The notes under the pieces are model-generated. The model ran no database searches. It had not been told where the DNA came from and saw only the letters and a list, made by a program, of their open reading frames with translations. A stretch of DNA of 21,364 nt from the NCBI GenBank assembly GCA_027071965.1, contig JALSYJ010000024.1, positions 1 through 21,364 of the forward strand, read 5' to 3'. How positions within the stretch are numbered: position 1 is the first letter of the stretch; every line of letters starts with the position of its first letter. The position numbers and the translations under genes are program-made. The DNA comes from Robiginitomaculum sp. (GTDB taxonomy: Bacteria > Pseudomonadota > Alphaproteobacteria > Caulobacterales > Maricaulaceae). Positions 13,266-20,824 of this stretch are shown piece by piece.

Positions 13266-14526
13266 AGGGTAATTCACCACGCAACAGGTTTGGTAGCGGC
13301 CCGATGCCGCCTCCGGCCTCAAGGGCGAAAAACCTCCGGGCCGGGCCGATGGCATCTACAGCACTCATCCCCAGTCCGCGCAAGTGTCTGATCGGGGCAA
13401 TGTCGTTGGAGAACAGGCGTACAAACATATCGGTTGCTGCCAGCAGGGATGCGTTGTCAAATCTGCGCCTTTGCTCATAGGCTTTCAGGGCGGTAGCATC
13501 ATCTGTCGCCAGCCCGTTTCGCAAATTTCCTGCCAGTATATCGGCCAATACTGCGGCATCTCTTATTCCTGCATTAAACCCCTGTCCGGCAATCGGGTGC
13601 ATGCCATGAGCTGCATCACCAACCAGAACCAGGCCGGGGGCTGTATATTGCTCCACTGCCATCAGGGTTAGCGGATATGCCCAACGCGGCCCGGTTGCGG
13701 TTAGTTTGCCAAGAAAATCTCCAAACCGGCGTTCGAGTTCCGCCTGAAAAAACTCGTGCTCACAGGTTTGCAAAAACTGGGCAGAAGCTGGCTTTTCTGT
13801 CCAGACCAGCGAACAGCGCCTGCCTGAGAGGGGCAAAATGGCAAAGGGGCCTGCTGGCAGGAAATACTCATGGGCAATGCCGTGATGATCATGCTCGTGC
13901 TCTACGGTGGCTACCACACCCCACTGATTATAGCCCCATTCATGCTTGCGAATGCCGGCAGCTTTGCGTAGGGGTGAGTTTCGCCCCTCTGCTCCGATCA
14001 GCAATTCCGTAATTAGCTCCTGCCCATTATCCAGCCTTATTTGCCATCTGGAGTGCTCTTGCTGTTTTTGCCTTATTCTGGCTTCCGGGATCAGGGTGAT
14101 ATTCTCGCTCTTTCGCGCTTGCGCCAGCAGAGCAATGCGCATATGGCGGTTTTCCACCATCCATCCCAAAGGCTCTCCAGCATCGGGCTCTTGCAGTTCA
14201 TCGCGATCAAAATGCAGCAAATGCGGCCCCGGCCCGCCCCGGCGCAATCCGTCACCAGGACGGCCATCTGAGACTAAAATCTGGTTGATGGGGCCGATGT
14301 TTGTTGTAAGCTGCTTGCGCACGCCCAAGGCGTCTAACATTCGCATATTTGCAAATGAAATGGCTGAAGCCCGGCCATCGAATTTAGTTGCGAGCTGAGT
14401 TTCAAATGAGGCTGTATCCACAACTGCAATTCGCAAGCCGGCACTTTCAAGTGCCAGGGCAGTGGTTAGGCCCACCAGCCCACCGCCTGCGATCAGCGCG
14501 TCATATTTAGGTGTTCGTTGTTCCAT
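13264..14526 (-). CDS. UbiH/UbiF-family FAD-dependent ubiquinone-biosynthesis hydroxylase
   Basis: 420 residues, usual for the family. These flavin monooxygenases hydroxylate the ring of ubiquinone precursors with O2 and NAD(P)H at the inner membrane. FAD-binding GGGLVGLTTALALESAG sits at residues 13-29 ending in VVDTA, GRASAISFANMRMLDALGV near 51-69 is the family signature, and GDAAHGMHPIAGQGFNAGIRD-type flavin-contact sequence (GDAAH..P..GQG.N.G) lies at about 303-322. The C-terminus is shorter on Cys/Arg features than would let me say which ring position (C5, C6 or C1) it acts on; alphaproteobacteria often carry one or two broad-specificity members such as UbiL. ATG at 14526 has only a weak ribosome binding site. 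Convergent with the Trm112-like gene. Confidence 0.9.
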   Translation of the reverse strand: MEQRTPKYDALIAGGGLVGLTTALALESAGLRIAVVDTASFETQLATKFDGRASAISFANMRMLDALGVRKQLTTNIGPINQILVSDGRPGDGLRRGGPGPHLLHFDRDELQEPDAGEPLGWMVENRHMRIALLAQARKSENITLIPEARIRQKQQEHSRWQIRLDNGQELITELLIGAEGRNSPLRKAAGIRKHEWGYNQWGVVATVEHEHDHHGIAHEYFLPAGPFAILPLSGRRCSLVWTEKPASAQFLQTCEHEFFQAELERRFGDFLGKLTATGPRWAYPLTLMAVEQYTAPGLVLVGDAAHGMHPIAGQGFNAGIRDAAVLADILAGNLRNGLATDDATALKAYEQRRRFDNASLLAATDMFVRLFSNDIAPIRHLRGLGMSAVDAIGPARRFFALEAGGGIGPLPNLLRGELP

Positions 14527-14598
14527 GAGCGCAAATTAACCGGAATTCAGAAATAGGCCAGCCTGAAATCATTTGCTTTCATCTTTTCTCAAGCAAAA

Positions 14599-14613
14599 TT
14601 AACTAAAGTTTAC
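14599..14613 (+). promoter_or_regulatory. CtrA-like site upstream of ftsK (weak)
   Basis: TTAACTAAAGTTTAC matches the CtrA full-site TTAA-N7-TTAA with the last base changed (TTAC), about 50 bases upstream of the ftsK start in a 134-base divergent spacer. A+T-rich DNA yields such matches by chance, so confidence is low. Confidence 0.25.
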
Positions 14614-14660
14614 CAAGTACTGTTATTTTAGCCTGTTTTTATCGATTAGCGAGCAGTTGC

Positions 14661-16961
14661 ATGTCGGAAATTTCATATAACCAACAGGCAGTTGGTATGA
14701 ATTTCATACGAATGGTGCCATTGTCCATAAGGCGCAAGGCGCGCGGACTGGCTCTGTTTGGTCTGGGCGTTTTCCTGTTTGCCTCGCTTCTGGATCATGC
14801 GGCGCTTGACCCTTCATGGAATACTGCATCGGAGCAAGTAGCAACCAATGTGTTTGGAGCTCCCGGAGCCATAGTTTCCGATCTGGTTCTGCAGATATTT
14901 GGTTGGGGGGGCTATGGGTTTGCCGCCGGATTCTTCGTCTGGGGGGCTACCAGCATATTGCGCCCTGTACGGTTTCGTCTGTTCTCCCGGGGTCAGGTGT
15001 TTGCAGTAATTGGTGCTTCTTTGCTTTTGTCCGTCTCGGCATCATCCTTACCAGTGCCTGTGGCCTGGCCGTTTTCTACCGGCCTTGGCGGTTTGTTTGG
15101 TGATGTGATTTTTCTGCCTGTTCAAGGGTTTTTAGGGGGGCCGTTTGGAGGAACTGCCTTTGGGCTGTTGAGCTTTGGGCTGGCTGTAATCGGGTTTTTA
15201 TGGGGCTTTGCCTTGCGAAAGGATGATGCGAGCAAAATTGCTGATGCCGCCTATGATGTTGCGCAAACCGTGCTTTTCTGGGCGCGGACCATTTTCAAAA
15301 AGCCGATATTAGCTTCTCCGCCTAAATCAAGAAAGCCCCAAAAACCGGCAGCCAAATCCAGAGCCGTAAAACCAAAAACCAAAGTGGCTCCGGTAAAAAA
15401 ACGCAAGACAGGAGCGCGTGCGCAACAAGAAAAGCAGTTAAAAATGCCGTTTGTGAAGGCGGCAGATTTTGAGCTTCCCCATTTGGAATTATTATCTGAA
15501 CCAAAATCCAGAAATCATGCGGTTGATGAGGCTGGTTTGCGTCAAAACGCTGAGCTGCTGGAGACGGTTCTAAACGATTTTGGCATTAAGGGCGACATTA
15601 CACATGTTCAGCCCGGCCCGGTTGTCACCCTGTACGAACTTGAGCCAGCGCCGGGCTTAAAATCATCTAGGGTTATTTCCTTGTCTGATGACATTGCCCG
15701 TTCGATGAGCGCAATTGCCTGCCGGGTTGCAGTGATCCCGGGTCGTAATGTTATTGGGATTGAATTGCCCAATGCCCGCCGTGAAACGGTGTATTTGCGT
15801 GATACACTGTCCTCTGTTCAGTTTGAAAACTCCAAAGCAGCATTACCTTTGGCACTGGGTGAGAGCATAGCTGGAGATCCGTTTATTGCTGATTTGGCCC
15901 GGATGCCGCATATGCTTATTGCCGGAACTACAGGCTCGGGTAAGTCTGTGGGCGTTAATGCTATGATCCTGTCCTTGTTGTATCGACATGGGCCGGATCA
16001 GTGCCGCTTCATAATGATTGACCCCAAAATGCTGGAGCTATCAGTTTATGATGGCATTCCACACCTGTTGTCTCCGGTGGTTACAGATCCGAAGAAAGCG
16101 GTTTCGGCATTGCGCTGGGCGGTTCGGGAAATGGAGCTTCGCTATAAAAAAATGGCAAAAGTCGGCGTGCGTAACGTTGCCGGATATAATGCCATGGCCG
16201 AACAGGCGGCCAAGAAAGGCAAAAAGGCGCAACGTACCGTTCAAACCGGCTATGATAGTGAAACCGGCCAGCCAATTTTTGAAACTGAACAGCTAGAACT
16301 GGAGCATTTGCCGCACATAGTCGTGGTCATTGATGAAATGGCAGACTTGATGATAGTGGCCGGAAAAGAAATTGAAGCTGCAGTACAACGACTTGCACAA
16401 ATGGCACGAGCCGCAGGTATTCATGTTATTATGGCAACCCAGCGGCCATCGGTGGATGTTATCACAGGCACAATCAAGGCAAATTTTCCAACACGGATCA
16501 GCTTTCAGGTTACCTCTAAAATTGACAGCCGAACTATCTTGGGAGACCAGGGCGCGGAGCAATTGCTGGGCATGGGTGACATGCTGTTCATGGCAGGCGG
16601 CGGCAGGGTAAGGCGTCTGCATGGGCCGTTTGTTTCTGATGAAGAAGTAGAAGCAGTAGCGGCCTTTTTGAAGAAACAGGGTGCACCGGTTTATCTTGAG
16701 GAGGTTACCGCAGAAGATATTTCCGGAGATGCTCCAGATGTGTTTGGCGCGCCATCAACAGGGGATGAGCTGTTTGACAAGGCTGTGGCGATTATTGCCA
16801 GAGATCGCAAGGCTTCCACCTCCTATTTACAACGAAGACTGCAAATTGGCTATAATCGTGCTGCCACCTTAATTGAGCGCCTGGAAGACGAGGGCATGAT
16901 CGGAGCTGCCAGTCGTACGGGAAAACGTGAAATTTTGCTTCCTGAGACCGAAGAATTGTGA
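14661..16961 (+). CDS. ftsK: FtsK/SpoIIIE DNA translocase
   Basis: 766 residues. Septum-localised motor that pumps chromosome termini apart and activates XerCD dimer resolution at division. N-terminal membrane domain at about residues 28-190 contains four or five hydrophobic segments; residues 205-260 form a Lys/Pro/Ala-rich linker, short for an FtsK. The motor follows: Walker A GTTGSGKS at 422-429 and Walker B VVVIDEMAD at 554-562, then MATQRPSVDVITGTIKANFP. The DNA-reading gamma winged-helix domain runs from about 702 to 762 (DELFDKAVAIIARD, SYLQRRLQIGYNRAA, DEGMIG). Start ATG at 14661 has no strong ribosome binding site; Met13 is a possible alternative. Divergent from the UbiH/UbiF-family gene and followed by lolA after 88 bases. 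Confidence 0.96.
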   Translation: MSEISYNQQAVGMNFIRMVPLSIRRKARGLALFGLGVFLFASLLDHAALDPSWNTASEQVATNVFGAPGAIVSDLVLQIFGWGGYGFAAGFFVWGATSILRPVRFRLFSRGQVFAVIGASLLLSVSASSLPVPVAWPFSTGLGGLFGDVIFLPVQGFLGGPFGGTAFGLLSFGLAVIGFLWGFALRKDDASKIADAAYDVAQTVLFWARTIFKKPILASPPKSRKPQKPAAKSRAVKPKTKVAPVKKRKTGARAQQEKQLKMPFVKAADFELPHLELLSEPKSRNHAVDEAGLRQNAELLETVLNDFGIKGDITHVQPGPVVTLYELEPAPGLKSSRVISLSDDIARSMSAIACRVAVIPGRNVIGIELPNARRETVYLRDTLSSVQFENSKAALPLALGESIAGDPFIADLARMPHMLIAGTTGSGKSVGVNAMILSLLYRHGPDQCRFIMIDPKMLELSVYDGIPHLLSPVVTDPKKAVSALRWAVREMELRYKKMAKVGVRNVAGYNAMAEQAAKKGKKAQRTVQTGYDSETGQPIFETEQLELEHLPHIVVVIDEMADLMIVAGKEIEAAVQRLAQMARAAGIHVIMATQRPSVDVITGTIKANFPTRISFQVTSKIDSRTILGDQGAEQLLGMGDMLFMAGGGRVRRLHGPFVSDEEVEAVAAFLKKQGAPVYLEEVTAEDISGDAPDVFGAPSTGDELFDKAVAIIARDRKASTSYLQRRLQIGYNRAATLIERLEDEGMIGAASRTGKREILLPETEEL

Positions 16962-17049
16962 GAATACGTGAATGGCGGCTGAACGGCTTTGCCTCATTTT
17001 TGTCGTGTCTTGCTGATAGGCTGCTCACACAATAAACAGGAAGTAGACG

Positions 17050-17715
17050 ATGAAAACTTTGATATTGGGTGTAAGTCTTGCGTTGATAACCGTATTGCCA
17101 GTGGCAAGCGCAAACACTCCAAAAACGCCAGAAACGGAGCCAGCAAAAAGCGCAAAGCCAGCTCCCGCGCTTGATATGGATAAGGAAGTAAAACGTTTGA
17201 ACAGCTTTGTGCGCTCTATTCGCACCATTAAGGGTGAATTTGTGCAAACAGCAGATAACGGCTCCCTTGCCACGGGCAGGTTTTATTGGCGACGCCCGGC
17301 AAGGCTGCGCATAGAATACGATGAAAGCCCGTTACTTATCGTTGCCGATGGCTCAAACATTGCGCAGATAGACAAGGATCTGGAAACTATTGATCAGGTT
17401 CGTATTTCATGGACTCCATACAAGTTTTTGCTTTCCAGGCGCTTTGACCTGACCCGGGGCATGGAACTGGTTGGTGTAGAAAAGCTACCCCATCAAACAA
17501 GGGTTACAGTAAAGGATCCCGATGGTGAGGTGGACGGGGAGTTTACCCTTATTTTTTCGGAGCCTGAACTTGGCCTGCTTGGTTGGACATGGTCAAATCC
17601 TTTTGATGGACAAGTTGACTTTGTTCTAAAAGATACTGAGGAAGGCTCAAAACTAGCTTCTTCCTTGTTTGTAATTCGTGAGCAGGACAGGCGGCGCGGC
17701 GGCCGCAGGCGATAA
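17050..17715 (+). CDS. lolA: LolA-family outer-membrane lipoprotein carrier
   Basis: 221 residues. Periplasmic chaperone that takes lipoproteins from LolCDE and delivers them to the outer membrane. Signal peptide at 1-21 (MKTLILGVSLALITVLPVASA, cleavage expected after ASA), then a Pro/Lys-rich linker and the LolA fold: LNSFVRSIRTIKGEFVQ, GRFYWRRPARLRIEYD, PLLIVADGSNI, and FDGQVDFVLKD near the end. The C-terminus is unusually basic (DRRRGGRRR). AGGAAG about 6 bases upstream supports the ATG. Immediately downstream of ftsK, an arrangement common in alphaproteobacteria. Confidence 0.92.
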   Translation: MKTLILGVSLALITVLPVASANTPKTPETEPAKSAKPAPALDMDKEVKRLNSFVRSIRTIKGEFVQTADNGSLATGRFYWRRPARLRIEYDESPLLIVADGSNIAQIDKDLETIDQVRISWTPYKFLLSRRFDLTRGMELVGVEKLPHQTRVTVKDPDGEVDGEFTLIFSEPELGLLGWTWSNPFDGQVDFVLKDTEEGSKLASSLFVIREQDRRRGGRRR

Positions 17716-17826
17716 TAAATCGTTGCTAAAATAGCACAGGCAATACCTTACATAGAATTCATTTGATTTTTATTTTACTTTGTGCTTTTATGCACACATA
17801 CGAAGCATTGGCGTGGATCGGCTCAT

Positions 17827-17836
17827 CCCCCCCCCC
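17827..17836 (+). repeat. Homopolymer of ten C
   Basis: An uninterrupted C10 followed by G in the lolA-to-hypothetical spacer. Such tracts slip during replication and can alter promoter spacing, and they are also a common place for sequencing or assembly error. No convincing promoter straddles it. Confidence 0.8.
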
Positions 17837-17864
17837 GCAACTGATTCACCGAATTCGTATATTA

Positions 17865-17899
17865 AGCGCCCGGTCGATCTCCCCTCTCGACCGGGCGCT
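17865..17899. terminator. Strong 13-bp hairpin between lolA and the next gene
   Basis: AGCGCCCGGTCGA and TCGACCGGGCGCT are a perfect inverted repeat with a 9-base pyrimidine loop (17878-17886). It is very stable but lacks a T tract on either side, so it may end lolA transcription only partly, protect an RNA end or bind a protein. The surrounding 294 bases (17716-18009) hold no other gene. Confidence 0.45.
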
Positions 17900-18009
17900 C
17901 TACGTTATACTGTAGTTTTAGTGCTTTCTTGTGATGTTTGTTGTCGTGGTTAGGGTCAGTATCTGTTAATTACCTAGACAGGGACATTGCTTGCGATATT
18001 GGTAGGGTT

Positions 18010-18597
18010 ATGAGTACGGACTATTCTTCCTTGTTGGGTGAAATACCGCATTTGCTGCGAGCGCGGGCATTTTCTGATAGCATATCTGCGTCTGAATTAT
18101 TTTCCCGAACCGGCCAGGCTTTGGATGAACAGGATCTGCATTTAGCTGAGGGTTATGTGCAAAACCTTGGCCTTGCCCATGTTTACCCGGCGCGGGTTTT
18201 GCACCTGGCCGAGGCAATGGGGGTTGCAGAGGCGCTGGACTTTGACCCTGCTGCATGGGAGGCCGAAGAGCAATTGCGCTCCAGCCTGCACCATAATGTC
18301 CTAGAGCAGACCAGCGAAGAAGGCTCAGAACAATTACTTAAGCTGATTGCTGCCAAATCTGCAGAAATGGCACAGCAGGCAATATTGGACAGCTTTGCTC
18401 ATAATTCACAAATAGATGAAACCGTAACCAATGCCATGGTTGGTCATGTTGTTCTGGCTGCCCATTGCATGGGGCTGTTGATTTTGTCAGATATGGATCA
18501 GGAGCAAGTTGACCATCCATTTGCTCTACGCTGGTCTTTGTTTAATCGTGGCCGCTGGCCCATTGGCATTACAGGCTCCAGTTACAATGTGTTCTAG
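18010..18597 (+). CDS. Hypothetical protein between lolA and xthA
   Basis: 195 residues from the ATG at 18010, which has GGTAGGG 2-8 bases upstream; the frame is open back to a TTG at 17938 with no supporting signal. No signal peptide. Predicted mostly helical and acidic, with alternating short helices (LLGEIPHLLRARAFSD, SASELFSRTGQALDEQD, RVLHLAEAMGVAEALD) and a more hydrophobic segment near residues 145-160 (VTNAMVGHVVLAAHCMGLLIL) that is too mixed for a clear membrane helix. The C-terminus is distinctive: LFNRGRWPIGITGSSYNVF. I do not recognise the family. Codon use and length look like a real gene. It begins after the hairpin at 17865-17899, so it likely has its own promoter; xthA follows 53 bases later. 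Confidence 0.75.
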   Translation: MSTDYSSLLGEIPHLLRARAFSDSISASELFSRTGQALDEQDLHLAEGYVQNLGLAHVYPARVLHLAEAMGVAEALDFDPAAWEAEEQLRSSLHHNVLEQTSEEGSEQLLKLIAAKSAEMAQQAILDSFAHNSQIDETVTNAMVGHVVLAAHCMGLLILSDMDQEQVDHPFALRWSLFNRGRWPIGITGSSYNVF

Positions 18598-18650
18598 GAT
18601 CGGGTAATTAGGATGTGTAATGCCCGACCTTCGTTAAAAAGGGATATTTT

Positions 18651-19463
18651 GTGAAACTTTCTTCCTGGAATGTAAATTCGGTACGCCTTCGCCTGCCACA
18701 GATTGAGCGCTTCTTATCTGAAACGGCTCCGGATATATTATGTTTGCAGGAAATAAAGTGTCTTGAAGACCAGTTCCCTGCAAAGGCTTTTGCTGAAGCG
18801 GGCTATCCCTTTCAATCAGTTTGCGGGCAAAAGGGAATGCATGGTGTTGCCACTGTTTCAAGGCTGCCATTGCAGGCTGCTGATTCGCTGAATTTTTGCC
18901 CACAGGAAGAAGCAAGAGCCCAGGCTGTAAAAGTTGCGGGCTTTGAGCTTTTTAATCTCTATGTTCCTGCTGGCGGTGATGAGCCAGATGTTAACAGCAA
19001 CCCAAAATTTGCCCATAAACTTGAATATCTGGATCGCATGAAATCAAGGTTTGCCGCCCGATCTGATCAAAATCATGCTCCAATTGTGCTGGTTGGTGAT
19101 CTGAACATTGCCCCCGGGGAGTTTGATGTATGGTCCCACAAGCAGTTATTGCGGGTTGTCAGCCATACGCCGGTAGAGGTGGCAGCATTAAAAGCAGTTC
19201 AAGAAAGTTTTGGTTTTGTCGATATGGCCAGAATTTGTGTACCGGAGCCTGAGCCATTATTTACCTGGTGGAGTTATCGTTCCAAAGACTGGACAAAGAA
19301 CAATCGTGGCCGTCGGCTTGATCATATCTGGTTGTCCAAAGCCCTGGCTTTGCAGGGCGACAATGATGATTTCAGCTTTGAGGCCCATAGTCATTGCCGC
19401 TCATGGGAGCGCCCTTCGGATCATGCGCCGGTTACGCTAGAGTTTATGGCTCCAGAGCAATAG
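18651..19463 (+). CDS. xthA: Exodeoxyribonuclease III (XthA)
   Basis: 270 residues. AP endonuclease and 3'-5' exonuclease of base excision repair in the exonuclease III/endonuclease-exonuclease-phosphatase fold. Catalytic motifs are all present: SWNVNSVR at 5-12, metal ligand Glu34 in LQEIK, VLVGDLNIAP near 146-155 (Asp/Asn pair), WWSYRSKDW, RRLDHIW and the final SDHAPV near 255-260 with the catalytic histidine. It starts with GTG at 18651; AAAAAGGGA lies upstream and no ATG is available in the correct position. Follows the hypothetical gene by 53 bases on the same strand. Confidence 0.96.
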   Translation: MKLSSWNVNSVRLRLPQIERFLSETAPDILCLQEIKCLEDQFPAKAFAEAGYPFQSVCGQKGMHGVATVSRLPLQAADSLNFCPQEEARAQAVKVAGFELFNLYVPAGGDEPDVNSNPKFAHKLEYLDRMKSRFAARSDQNHAPIVLVGDLNIAPGEFDVWSHKQLLRVVSHTPVEVAALKAVQESFGFVDMARICVPEPEPLFTWWSYRSKDWTKNNRGRRLDHIWLSKALALQGDNDDFSFEAHSHCRSWERPSDHAPVTLEFMAPEQ

Positions 19464-19516
19464 GGCCAGATGCAAAGATAAGGCATCTGACTTTGGCTAG
19501 ATCATGGCAATTATAG

Positions 19517-19550
19517 AGAGTTTTCGGCTCCCATATTGGCCGAAAACTCT
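19517..19550. terminator. Bidirectional terminator between xthA and the response regulator
   Basis: AGAGTTTTCGGC (19517-19528) and GCCGAAAACTCT (19539-19550) form a perfect 12-bp stem with a 10-base loop, exactly between two converging genes and abutting the regulator's stop codon. T and A runs inside the stem give a short U-rich end on either strand, so it can serve both genes. Confidence 0.6.
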
Positions 19551-20237
19551 TTAGCGCGACAGACGATAACCCCCTGCTTCGGTTAGCAGGATTTTTGCAT
19601 CTCCGGGGTTTGTTTCAATTTTCTGGCGCAGCCGGTAAATATGGGTCTCTAATGTGTGGGTTGTGACATTTGCATTATAGCCCCAAACCTCGTGTAATAA
19701 TTCGTCACGCAATACTGGCTTTCCTCCAGCGCGATACAGGTATTTTAGAATTCCTGTTTCCTTTTCGGTTAATCGAATTTTCCGGTCATCCTGGGTAAGT
19801 AATTGCTTCATGCTGGGCCGAAAAGTGTATGGGCCAACCGTAAAGACAGCCTCTTCACTTTGCTCATGGGAGCGCAGATGTGCACGAATACGTGCAAGCA
19901 ACACACTGAATTTGAAGGGTTTTAAGACATAATCATTAGCCCCGGAATCCAGACCCAGAATCTGGTCGGCATCTGTTCTGGCGCCCGTAAGCATCAAAAT
20001 GGGAACCGCAATGCCGGTTTTGCGTAGCAATCTGCACGCTTCACGGCCATCCATATCAGGAAGATCAACATCCAGCAGAATCACATTTACATGCTCTGAT
20101 TTTGCTGCTGCAACCCCGTCACCGGCATTGGCGGCACACAAAACCCGAAACTCCTCGTGCAGATCAAACTGCTCGCTCAATGTTTCACGTAAATCATCAT
20201 CGTCATCGATGATTAGAATTGTTTTTGTCGTACTCAT
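19551..20237 (-). CDS. OmpR/PhoB-family response regulator, orphan
   Basis: 228 residues from the ATG at 20237; a GTG at 20294 would add 19 poorly conserved residues. Receiver domain: acidic pocket IIDDDDD at 9-15, phosphoacceptor Asp56 in LLDVDLPDMDG, Thr84 in LMLTGAR, Lys106 in YVLKPF. C-terminal winged helix of the OmpR class: IRLTEKETGILKYLYRAGGK, RDELLHEVWGY and THTLETHIYRLRQKIE. It should bind DNA as a dimer when phosphorylated. No histidine kinase lies in the window, so partner and regulon are unknown. Divergent from the YkuD gene, with 71 bases between starts holding both promoters. Confidence 0.93.
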   Translation of the reverse strand: MSTTKTILIIDDDDDLRETLSEQFDLHEEFRVLCAANAGDGVAAAKSEHVNVILLDVDLPDMDGREACRLLRKTGIAVPILMLTGARTDADQILGLDSGANDYVLKPFKFSVLLARIRAHLRSHEQSEEAVFTVGPYTFRPSMKQLLTQDDRKIRLTEKETGILKYLYRAGGKPVLRDELLHEVWGYNANVTTHTLETHIYRLRQKIETNPGDAKILLTEAGGYRLSR

Positions 20238-20308
20238 TAGCGCACCATGCCGCCTTGTTGCAAAACTTGCAAGTTGGGTTTTGTGCTTAAACACGCTATT
20301 GTGTAGTG

Positions 20309-20824
20309 ATGAAATTAGTTCTTGAAACAGATAATCGCCTGCGCTGGCCAGACGGCCATTGTCCGGCTGTGATTGGCAAAGGCGGGTTAATTGCCCTTGA
20401 TAACAAGCGCGAGGGTGACGGTGCCACCCCTTGTGGAGCGTTTGAGTTTCGCCGGGTTTTGTATCGTGCTGACAGGCTTGATGCTCCGCAAACCAGCCTG
20501 CCGTGCCGGGCTATTGACCAAAATGATGGCTGGTGTGATGACCCGGACGACCCTGCTTATAATCAACCGGTGTACTTGCCTTATAGGGCTTCTGCAGAAT
20601 CATTGTTCCGCGATGATCATTTGTATGATTTGCTGGTAGTTCTGGGCCATAATGACCAACCTCCGCATCCGGGATTTGGCAGTGCCATTTTTTTTCACCT
20701 GGCCCGCAAAGACGGCTCAGGAACCAGAGGCTGCGTCGCAATTGCCAAAGAGGACATGCAACGCATTTTGCAGCTTGTAACCAAAGCCAGTGTTTTGATT
20801 ATTCCAGAGCCTTGTGCCCTATAG
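20309..20824 (+). CDS. L,D-transpeptidase-like YkuD-domain protein without signal peptide
   Basis: 171 residues from the ATG at 20309 (a GTG directly precedes it). The YkuD catalytic signature is complete: His130 in FFHLARKDGSGTRGCVA and nucleophile Cys142. The N-terminal part contains GKGGL and KREGDGATPCGAFEF, the usual entry to this fold. The family makes 3-3 peptidoglycan crosslinks or attaches proteins to the wall, working in the periplasm, yet no signal peptide or membrane anchor is present. It may be exported by another route or act on a cytoplasmic substrate; many alphaproteobacterial members of this short subgroup look the same, as far as I recall. Its stop overlaps the convergent hydrolase gene by 6 bases. 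Confidence 0.88.
   Translation: MKLVLETDNRLRWPDGHCPAVIGKGGLIALDNKREGDGATPCGAFEFRRVLYRADRLDAPQTSLPCRAIDQNDGWCDDPDDPAYNQPVYLPYRASAESLFRDDHLYDLLVVLGHNDQPPHPGFGSAIFFHLARKDGSGTRGCVAIAKEDMQRILQLVTKASVLIIPEPCAL

Noticed and set aside
17938..18009. 24-codon N-terminal extension of the hypothetical gene
   Set aside because: Starts at TTG without a ribosome binding site and is unlike the rest of the protein; the ATG at 18010 has GGTAGGG just upstream.
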